Assembly (NCBI GenBank): GCA_938036835.1
Contig: CALHWB010000034.1
Coordinates: 1-20,622 of the forward strand
Reading direction: 5' to 3'
Length of the DNA stretch: 20,622 nucleotides
Source: an uncultured Propionibacterium sp.
GTDB lineage: Bacteria > Actinomycetota > Actinomycetes > Propionibacteriales > Propionibacteriaceae
Of this stretch, positions 15,264 through 20,622 are shown piece by piece. The notes below the pieces were generated by a model, which was not told the origin of the DNA, did not search any database, and saw only the letters and a program-made list of their open reading frames with translations. The position numbers and the translations under genes were made by a program. Each line of letters opens with the position of its first letter. The stretch's first letter is position 1.

Positions 15264-15908
15264 ATGAGCGTCACGCTGGACGACATCACCCGTTATCGCA
15301 TCGTGCCCGTAGTGGTGCTGAACGACGCCGCCAATGCCCCCGGGTTGGGCGATGCCCTGATCGCCGGCGGGTTGCCGATCGCGGAGGTCACCTTCCGCAC
15401 CGCCGCCGCAGCCGACTCCATCAGAACCCTGGTCGCCCGGGGCGATCTGCTGGTGGGTGCGGGCACCGTGCGCAGCGTCGCCCAGGTGGATCAGGCAGTC
15501 GAGGCGGGCGCCCAGTTCGTGGTGAGCCCGGGACTGCGCGGCGATATCGTGCGACGGGCCCAGGAACTGGGTGTGCCGGTGCTGCCGGGTGCGGTCACCC
15601 CGACCGAGATCCTGGCCGCCGAGGAACTCGGCATCCGGACGGTGAAGTTCTTCCCCGCCAACGTCTATGGCGGCGCGGCTGCGCTGAAGGGCCTGTCGGC
15701 ACCGTTCGGCGATATCAACTTCATGCCGACCGGCGGCGTCTCGGCGGCGAATCTGGCCGAGTTCCTCAGCCTGCCGTGCGTGCCCGCGGTGGGCGGCTCC
15801 TGGATGGTGCCGGCCAAGGCGGTTGACAACGGCGAGTTCGATCGCGTGGCGGCCCTCACCCGCCAGGCCGTGGAATTGGTAACCCGGATCACCGAGGGAG
15901 AGCAGTGA
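15264..15908 (+). CDS. eda: 2-dehydro-3-deoxy-phosphogluconate (KDPG) aldolase
   Basis: This class I aldolase cleaves KDPG (or the galactonate epimer) to pyruvate and glyceraldehyde-3-phosphate in the lower Entner-Doudoroff pathway, in the cytosol. It has 214 residues, the normal size. Motifs are PIAEVTFRT (38-46: Glu41, Arg45), GAGTV (65-69), VVSPG (86-90), PGAVTPTEI (108-116), the Schiff-base lysine in TVKFFPA (Lys128), and the phosphate-binding FMPTGGV (153-159). ATG15264 has GAGGAG 5 nt upstream; the in-frame GTG15258 lies within that site and is rejected. Its stop overlaps the kinase start (TGATG), so the two are translationally coupled. It is the first gene of the rightward operon. Confidence 0.95.
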   Translation: MSVTLDDITRYRIVPVVVLNDAANAPGLGDALIAGGLPIAEVTFRTAAAADSIRTLVARGDLLVGAGTVRSVAQVDQAVEAGAQFVVSPGLRGDIVRRAQELGVPVLPGAVTPTEILAAEELGIRTVKFFPANVYGGAAALKGLSAPFGDINFMPTGGVSAANLAEFLSLPCVPAVGGSWMVPAKAVDNGEFDRVAALTRQAVELVTRITEGEQ

Positions 15909-17014
15909 TGGGTGTGGAACTGGGGCTCAAACCGCGCGAATCGTGCGAATGGGATGCCCTCAGCCTGGGGGAGATCATGCTGCGCCTCGATCCCGGGCCG
16001 GGACGGATCCGGACCGCTCGGCAGTTCACCGTCTGGGAGGGCGGCGGCGAATACAACGTCGTGCGCGGCCTGCGCAAGGTCTTCGGCATGCGCACCGGCG
16101 TGCTCACCGCCCTGGTGGACAACGAGGTGGGGCATCTGGTCGAGGATTTCATCATGCAGGGCGGAGTGGACACCGGTCTGATCAGGTGGACGCCCAACGA
16201 TGGGGTAGGCCGCACCGCCCGCAACGGGCTCAACTTCTTGGAGCGCGGTTTTGGGGTGCGCGGTTCGGTCGGGGTCTCCGATCGGGGCCATACCGCGATC
16301 GGCCAGGCCCGGGCCACCGACTGGGATCTGGCCGATATCTTTGAACGCCGCGGGGTGCGCTGGCTGCATACCGGCGGTATCTATGCGGCGCTTTCGCCAA
16401 CCAGCGCGCAGACCGTGATCGAGGTTTGCCGGGCGGCGAAGCGGTCCGGCACCATCGTCAGCTACGACCTCAACTATCGTCCGAGCCTGTGGAAATCGAT
16501 CGGCGGCCAGGCCCGGGCCCAGGAGGTCAACCGGGCGGTGGCGCCCTATGTCGACGTGATGATCGGCAATGAGGAGGATTTCACCGCCGCACTGGGTTTC
16601 GCCATCGAGGGGGTGGACGAGCACCTCACCGTGCTGCCGCTGGATGCCTTCAAGCAGATGGTCGAACGGGTGGCCGAAACCTATCCGAACTTCCAGGTGA
16701 TCGGTACCACCCTGCGTTCGGTGCGGTCGGCGTCGGTCAACGACTGGTCGGCGATCGCCTGGACCAAGGCCGATGGCGTGGTCCAGGCGACCCAGCGCGA
16801 CGGCCTGGAGATCTTCGATCGGGTCGGCGGTGGGGATTCCTTTGCGTCCGGGTTGATCTATGGCCTGATCAGCGGGGAGGATCTGCAGACCGCGGTGAAC
16901 TATGGGGCCGCCCATGGTGCCCTGGCGATGACCACACCGGGAGACACCTCGATGGCCACCCTCGCGGAGGTGCGCAAACTGGCCGGTGGCGGCTCGGCAC
17001 GCGTGGATCGCTGA
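15908..17014 (+). CDS. kdgK: PfkB-family sugar kinase, probable 2-keto-3-deoxygluconate kinase
   Basis: This ribokinase/PfkB-fold kinase probably phosphorylates 2-keto-3-deoxygluconate to KDPG, the substrate of the aldolase with which it overlaps by one base. It has 368 residues, somewhat longer than the usual 310-340. Motifs are SLGEIMLRLDPGPG (19-32), GGGEYNVVRGL (45-55), SYDLNYRPSLW (185-195), NEEDF (221-225) and the PfkB signature VGGGDSFASGLIYGL (306-320) with catalytic Asp310. ATG15908 is chosen because AGGGAGAG lies about 6 nt upstream; GTG15905 adjoins it. The assignment as KDG kinase rests on coupling to eda and the NYRP pattern. Related sugars, such as 2-keto-3-deoxygalactonate, cannot be excluded. 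Confidence 0.92.
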   Translation: MGVELGLKPRESCEWDALSLGEIMLRLDPGPGRIRTARQFTVWEGGGEYNVVRGLRKVFGMRTGVLTALVDNEVGHLVEDFIMQGGVDTGLIRWTPNDGVGRTARNGLNFLERGFGVRGSVGVSDRGHTAIGQARATDWDLADIFERRGVRWLHTGGIYAALSPTSAQTVIEVCRAAKRSGTIVSYDLNYRPSLWKSIGGQARAQEVNRAVAPYVDVMIGNEEDFTAALGFAIEGVDEHLTVLPLDAFKQMVERVAETYPNFQVIGTTLRSVRSASVNDWSAIAWTKADGVVQATQRDGLEIFDRVGGGDSFASGLIYGLISGEDLQTAVNYGAAHGALAMTTPGDTSMATLAEVRKLAGGGSARVDR

Positions 17015-17066
17015 GACCACGGCAATCGGTGGCAATCGCGCGCCGGGCCGGATTCGGCAGGATAGC

Positions 17067-17082
17067 CTGAAAACGCTTTCCG
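17067..17082. promoter_or_regulatory. second LacI-family-like operator, upstream of the crotonase gene
   Basis: CTGAAAACGCTTTCCG lies in the 90-nt gap between the kinase and the crotonase gene. Around the central CG, 6 of 8 pairs match. It shares the AAA-CGCTT core with the palindrome at 15114-15131. It suggests that the crotonase-SDR pair has a separate control point. A TAGCCT (17063-17068) overlapping its edge could be a -10, without a visible -35. Confidence 0.45.
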
Positions 17083-17104
17083 AGGGATCCGATAGGAGGA
17101 CTCC

Positions 17105-17911
17105 ATGACCGAGACCTTCGAGCCCGGCAGCGGTGCCGAAGTCAGATTGGATCGCGCCGGCCCGGTAGCCACCCTGATCGTCGACCGCCCCGCCCAACGC
17201 AATGCGCTGAGCATCGGCATCTGCGAGCAAATGGACCAGATCGTCGGGCGGTTGGCCGGCGACGAGCAACTGCGTGCCCTGGTCATCACCGGCAGCGGCG
17301 AGAAGTCGTTCGTTTCCGGTGCCGATATCGGTGAACTGATCGACTACACCCCGGCCGATGGCTACCGGCACATCGAGGTGGGGCATCGGCTGTTCACCCG
17401 CATCGAGCGACTGCCGGTGCCCACCATCGCGGCCATCAATGGCTATTGCCTGGGCGGTGGCCTGGAACTGGCGATGGCCTGCGATATTCGCCTGGCCAGC
17501 CAAAACGCCAAACTTGGGTTACCGGAGATCAATATTGCCATGCTGCCCGGCTGGGGTGGCGCCGAACGCCTACAGCGGTTGATCGGTCAGTCGAGAGCGG
17601 CTGCCATGATCATCACCGGGGAGGCGATCACGGCCGACGAAGCGGTCGCCTGCGGCCTGGTGCTGCGCAGCCAGCCCAGCGTGGCTGAGCTACGCGCCGA
17701 TGCCGCGGCGCTGGCGGTCAAACTGGCCGGGTTCGCGCCGCTGTCGATGCGGGCCACCAAGCAGATGCTGCTCTACTCGGCCGGGCTGAGCCCCGAACAG
17801 CTCGTCCAGCGGGATGCCGCCCTGCTGGGCTGGCTGTGTACCACCGCCGATGCCCATGAGGGCCTGAGTGCCTTCCTGGCCCGGCGTCCGGCGGTCTACC
17901 AGGGACGATGA
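17105..17911 (+). CDS. enoyl-CoA hydratase/isomerase (crotonase) family protein
   Basis: This crotonase-fold protein has 268 residues. Oxyanion-hole segments are KSFVSGADI (67-75) and GYCLGGGLELA (113-123). The pair of acidic residues used by true hydratases is present: Glu121 (GGGLEL) and Glu141 (GLPEI), 20 residues apart as in the mammalian enzyme (Glu144/Glu164). LPGWGGAERL (147-156) follows. The sequence therefore supports hydration or dehydration of a CoA thioester, or of a related substrate. No acyl-CoA ligase, thiolase or acyl-CoA dehydrogenase is nearby, which is odd for a beta-oxidation enzyme. ATG17105 has AGGAGGA 5 nt upstream. One nucleotide separates its stop from the next SDR gene. 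Its role in a KDG-type sugar cluster is not clear. Confidence 0.88.
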   Translation: MTETFEPGSGAEVRLDRAGPVATLIVDRPAQRNALSIGICEQMDQIVGRLAGDEQLRALVITGSGEKSFVSGADIGELIDYTPADGYRHIEVGHRLFTRIERLPVPTIAAINGYCLGGGLELAMACDIRLASQNAKLGLPEINIAMLPGWGGAERLQRLIGQSRAAAMIITGEAITADEAVACGLVLRSQPSVAELRADAAALAVKLAGFAPLSMRATKQMLLYSAGLSPEQLVQRDAALLGWLCTTADAHEGLSAFLARRPAVYQGR

Positions 17912-17912
17912 G

Positions 17913-18680
17913 GTGGCCCGGACGGTACTGGTCACCGGCGGCGGCCGGGGCATCGGTTTGGGAATCGTGACCCGGTTCCTAGCGGAGGGCTGCAACCTGG
18001 CGGTACTGGAAAAGGATCTCGCCGCCGACCCCGGCCTTGCCGAATTGGCGGCCGGAGCGGCCGGGCGACTGTGGACGATGGCCGGCGATCTGAACAGCGC
18101 CGCCGACCGGCAGGACTTCGTGACCGGTGCGCTGGCCCGGTTCGGACGCCTCGATGTGCTGGTCAACAATGCCGGGGTCTCCCCACAGCGGCGCGGCGAT
18201 CTGCTGGCGGTCACCGAGGATGCCTGGGATTTCGTGTTGGACACCAACCTGAAGGCCACCTTCTTCCTGACCCAACTGGTCGCCCGGCAGATGATCGCCC
18301 AACCGGTCATCGACGCGGCGCGCGGCTATATCGTCAACCTCGGTTCGCTGAACAGCTATGCCGTGGCCGTCGATCGGGCCGAATACTGCACCGCCAAGGC
18401 CGGTCTGGCCATGCTTACCCAGCTGTTCGCCCGCCGGCTGGCTGCCGAGCAGATCTACGTGCACGAGGTGCGGCCCGGGGTGATCGATACCCCGATGACC
18501 CGGGTGGTGCACGACAGATACGACCGGCTGATCGCGGCGGGCGAGGATTTCCCGATCGCCCGCTGGGGGCAGCCCGCCGACATCGCGCTGGCAGTGTCCG
18601 GCCTGGTGGGCGGCTGCTTCCGGTATTCGACCGGCGAGGTCATCAATGTGGACGGCGGCTTCCATCTGCGCCGGCAGTAG
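17913..18680 (+). CDS. short-chain dehydrogenase/reductase (SDR) family oxidoreductase 2
   Basis: This classical SDR has 255 residues. It has TGGGRGIG (8-15), NNAG (85-88), Ser145, Tyr158 and Lys162 (YCTAK), and ends with RWGQPAD and YSTGEVINVDGG. GTG17913 has AGGGA 7 nt upstream and lies one nucleotide after the crotonase stop; earlier starts would overlap that gene and add a non-SDR N-terminus. It probably handles a sugar-derived ketone or alcohol. Shared C-terminal patterns make it a likely paralogue of the SDR at 14288-15073, so the two may act on successive or alternative positions of one substrate. It is the last gene of the rightward operon. Confidence 0.92.
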   Translation: MARTVLVTGGGRGIGLGIVTRFLAEGCNLAVLEKDLAADPGLAELAAGAAGRLWTMAGDLNSAADRQDFVTGALARFGRLDVLVNNAGVSPQRRGDLLAVTEDAWDFVLDTNLKATFFLTQLVARQMIAQPVIDAARGYIVNLGSLNSYAVAVDRAEYCTAKAGLAMLTQLFARRLAAEQIYVHEVRPGVIDTPMTRVVHDRYDRLIAAGEDFPIARWGQPADIALAVSGLVGGCFRYSTGEVINVDGGFHLRRQ

Positions 18681-18698
18681 CCGCCACCGGGCGGGCCA

Positions 18699-18715
18699 GG
18701 GCGGGCTACCCGCTC
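18699..18715. terminator. GC-rich hairpin between convergent SDR and cydC genes
   Basis: GGGCGGG (18699-18705) pairs with CCCGCTC (18709-18715), including one G-T pair, around a 3-nt loop. It lies in the 50-nt gap between two convergent genes. An outer repeat, CCACCG (18684-18689) with CGGTGG (18715-18720), competes with it. It could stop transcription from both sides. There is no T tract. Confidence 0.4.
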
Positions 18716-18730
18716 GGTGGTGCCGGGGCA

Positions 18731-20622
18731 TCACCGCCGACTTGGTGAAAAGCGGGTCAGATCGATCACCCGGTCGCAGCGGGCCATCAGCCCCGGGTCA
18801 TGGGTGATCACCAGCAGGGCGGTCCGGTCGAACTGCTCGAACAGATCGTCCAGCAGGGCGGTTGCGGTGAGGTGGTCGAGGTGCTCGGTCGGCTCGTCCA
18901 GGATCACCAATTCGGCGGGCTCGGCCGCGACCAGGACGCGGGCCAGGGCGACGCGCCGGGCTTCGCCACCCGACAGCGTCGCCCCCTGCTCGCCGACCAC
19001 CCGCTGGGGGTCGAGGGCCAGACCAGCTCTGGCCATTGCCCGGACGATCTGGGCAGCGGTGGCATCCCGGTTGCCGATCTTGACGTTTTCGGCCAGCGTG
19101 GTGGCGAAGATGTGGGCGTCCTGGGCCAGATAGCCGACCCGGTCGGGCACCGTCAGACCGCCGCCACGGGCCGGGATCAGGCCCATGATCGTCGCCGCCA
19201 GGGTGGTCTTGCCGAGCCCCGACGGGCCGGTGAGCGCGACCGATTCCCCAGCGGCCAGGGTGAGTTCGACGCCGGTGAGCAACAGCCCGGCGCCCGGCCA
19301 GCCCACGTCCACGGCATGCAATGCCAGCCCGCCGGGCAGGCCAGCGGCCCCACCGGCCGGGCCGGCGGACTGCCCGCTGCCCGCCCCGGTGGCCGGCGGC
19401 GGCTCGCGGTCGCCCATCCCCACCGGTTCCGCCGCCAGTACGTCCAGCACCCGGCCGAGCGCGGCCCGCGTCCGGGTGAGGGTCTGGGTCGCCTTGCCGA
19501 AGCCGGCGAACAGCTCGTGGATCGCTAGCGGCACGAACACCAGGATCGCCAGGTCTCGCGCCGCCAGTTTCCCGGTGGCTACCGCCGATCCACCGATCAG
19601 CAGGGCCAGCGCCACCGCCGTCCCGGTGATCGCCAGTTGCAGGCCGCTGGCTATCCCGCGCGTCCACGCCCCACGGGCCTCCGCGTTTCGTAACCGCGCG
19701 TCCACCCGCGCCAGCTGCTGGACGGTCCGGCGTTCCTGGCCGTAGGCCACCAGATCGGCGGCGGCCAGTGTCGCCTCGCGTACCCGGGCGCCCAACTCGC
19801 CGCGAGCGGGCACCGCGGCATCGTCGGCGGCCCGGGACCAACGCTGGGCCAGCAACGGCACCACCAGCCCCGCGAGCAGCGCGGCACCCAGCAACACGAT
19901 CGCGAATGGTGGGCTGAACGGTGCCAGCAGCAGGCCGGTACCCACGAACACCACCAATGTCGAGCAGAAGGGCAGCAGCACCCGCACCAGCAGATCGGTG
20001 ATGGCCCCGGTGTCGGCGATGATCCGCACCAGCAGATCGCCATGCGGCGTGCCCAGCAAGGTGGTGCGGCTCAGCTTGTCGTAGACGTGCACCCGGAGCG
20101 CGCTCTGCATCCGTAGGGCCACATCGTGGCCGGTGAGCCGCTCCAGATAGCGGCTTACCCCGCGGTTGATGCCGAAGAAGCGCACCCCGACCGCGGCCGC
20201 CGACAGATACATCACCGGAGGATGCTCTGCGGCCCGGCTGACTAACCAGGCGGATACCCCCATCAGGGCCACCGCCGAGCCGCTGGCGCCGATCGCCAGC
20301 AGCAGCGCGATGGCCAGCCTAGCCGGACCCTTCGGCAGCTCCCGCAGTAGTCGCCGCATCAGCTGCCAGATCTCTGGTGCGGATCTCCCGGGCCTGCCCG
20401 GGCCGGGCGCGGCCTGGTCGCCGGTTTGCGGTTTGCCGGCCGCCGAGGACCAGGCCACCGTGTCCGGTAAGGCCGCCTCCGGTGGGTCGTCCGGCGCCGA
20501 GCCGGCGATCCGCTGGCCGGAGCGCGCAGCGGTGGCCATCGCAGTGCCCATGACCTGGGCGACGCCGATGACGGAGCGCAGGTTGTCCTGAGCGAAGACC
20601 CGCTCGATGGAGACCACTGAGG
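18731..20622 (-). CDS. cydC: thiol reductant ABC exporter subunit CydC, 5' partial
   Basis: This is a membrane ABC exporter half with fused ATPase. CydDC exports cysteine and glutathione and supports assembly of cytochrome bd in known species. The frame is open to the right edge, so the true start may lie outside. Counted from GTG20617 (628 residues): a Pro/Ala/Gly-rich stretch (about 30-80), a six-helix membrane domain (about 96-370) with the CydC-type GVRFFGINRGVSRYLERL (144-161), then the ATPase: Walker A GPSGLGKTT (464-472), signature LSGGE (548-552), Walker B VILDEPT (571-577) and H-loop His606. The stretch before the first helix is too long for a normal CydC N-terminus. It may be the linker or end of a fused CydD, as in CydDC fusions of some actinobacteria, or non-native sequence before an internal start. 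cydAB are not in the window. Confidence 0.88.
   Translation of the reverse strand, partial: SVVSIERVFAQDNLRSVIGVAQVMGTAMATAARSGQRIAGSAPDDPPEAALPDTVAWSSAAGKPQTGDQAAPGPGRPGRSAPEIWQLMRRLLRELPKGPARLAIALLLAIGASGSAVALMGVSAWLVSRAAEHPPVMYLSAAAVGVRFFGINRGVSRYLERLTGHDVALRMQSALRVHVYDKLSRTTLLGTPHGDLLVRIIADTGAITDLLVRVLLPFCSTLVVFVGTGLLLAPFSPPFAIVLLGAALLAGLVVPLLAQRWSRAADDAAVPARGELGARVREATLAAADLVAYGQERRTVQQLARVDARLRNAEARGAWTRGIASGLQLAITGTAVALALLIGGSAVATGKLAARDLAILVFVPLAIHELFAGFGKATQTLTRTRAALGRVLDVLAAEPVGMGDREPPPATGAGSGQSAGPAGGAAGLPGGLALHAVDVGWPGAGLLLTGVELTLAAGESVALTGPSGLGKTTLAATIMGLIPARGGGLTVPDRVGYLAQDAHIFATTLAENVKIGNRDATAAQIVRAMARAGLALDPQRVVGEQGATLSGGEARRVALARVLVAAEPAELVILDEPTEHLDHLTATALLDDLFEQFDRTALLVITHDPGLMARCDRVIDLTRFSPSRR

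Noticed and set aside
15665..17503. 612-residue minus-strand frame
   Set aside because: It is antisense to eda, kdgK and the crotonase gene, all with full catalytic motifs. It has no recognisable domain.
17105..17911. Loss of a catalytic glutamate in the crotonase
   Set aside because: I first looked at the wrong segment (AAAMIITG). The catalytic pair in the family is the Glu of GGGxEL and the Glu of PEI, and both are present (Glu121 and Glu141).
1..20622. CRISPR arrays, insertion sequences, prophage or attachment sites
   Set aside because: No regularly spaced repeats, transposase or integrase motifs, or flanking direct repeats were seen.

Overview
The window is high-GC DNA with the conserved actinobacterial cell-wall/cell-division locus, so the host is almost certainly an actinobacterium. 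A propionibacterial or nocardioid-like host is my guess and is not proven by the sequence. I see no mobile element, CRISPR array, rRNA or tRNA.

Region 1 (1-9254) is the growth and division island. It holds a DUF881 membrane protein (5' cut by the window edge) and a trpG/pabA-type glutamine amidotransferase on the plus strand. Facing them is a minus-strand operon, read fhaA > fhaB > pstP > rodA > pbpA > pknB. Several junctions overlap by 4 nt (ATGA). The order matches the Mycobacterium locus Rv0012-Rv0020c, except that pknA is missing: a 127-nt gap lies at its usual place. The products are a PASTA Ser/Thr kinase, its PP2C phosphatase, two FHA adaptor proteins, and a SEDS glycosyltransferase with its class B penicillin-binding partner.

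Region 2 (9255-10385) holds a thioredoxin with a good SigR/SigH-type redox-stress promoter and a strong hairpin after its stop. Next comes a gene-poor stretch of about 530 nt with several inverted repeats and a small AT-richer patch.

Region 3 (10386-18680) is the accessory part: two divergent operons for carbohydrate catabolism. Leftward are SDR oxidoreductase > fumarate-reductase-like flavoprotein > TIM-barrel sugar isomerase/dehydratase-like protein > IclR regulator. Rightward are KDPG aldolase > KDG kinase > crotonase-family protein > second SDR. The 184-nt gap between them carries two extended -10 promoters, each with an operator-like palindrome at the expected transcription start. The kinase and aldolase imply that the substrate enters the lower Entner-Doudoroff route as 2-keto-3-deoxygluconate and leaves as pyruvate plus glyceraldehyde-3-phosphate. 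No known sugar-acid dehydratase and no transporter is present. The upper steps would have to be made by the flavoprotein, the SDRs, the TIM barrel and perhaps the crotonase. This is the best candidate for an undescribed system in the window.

Region 4 (18731-20622) is a CydC-type ABC exporter on the minus strand, convergent with region 3 and cut by the right edge.
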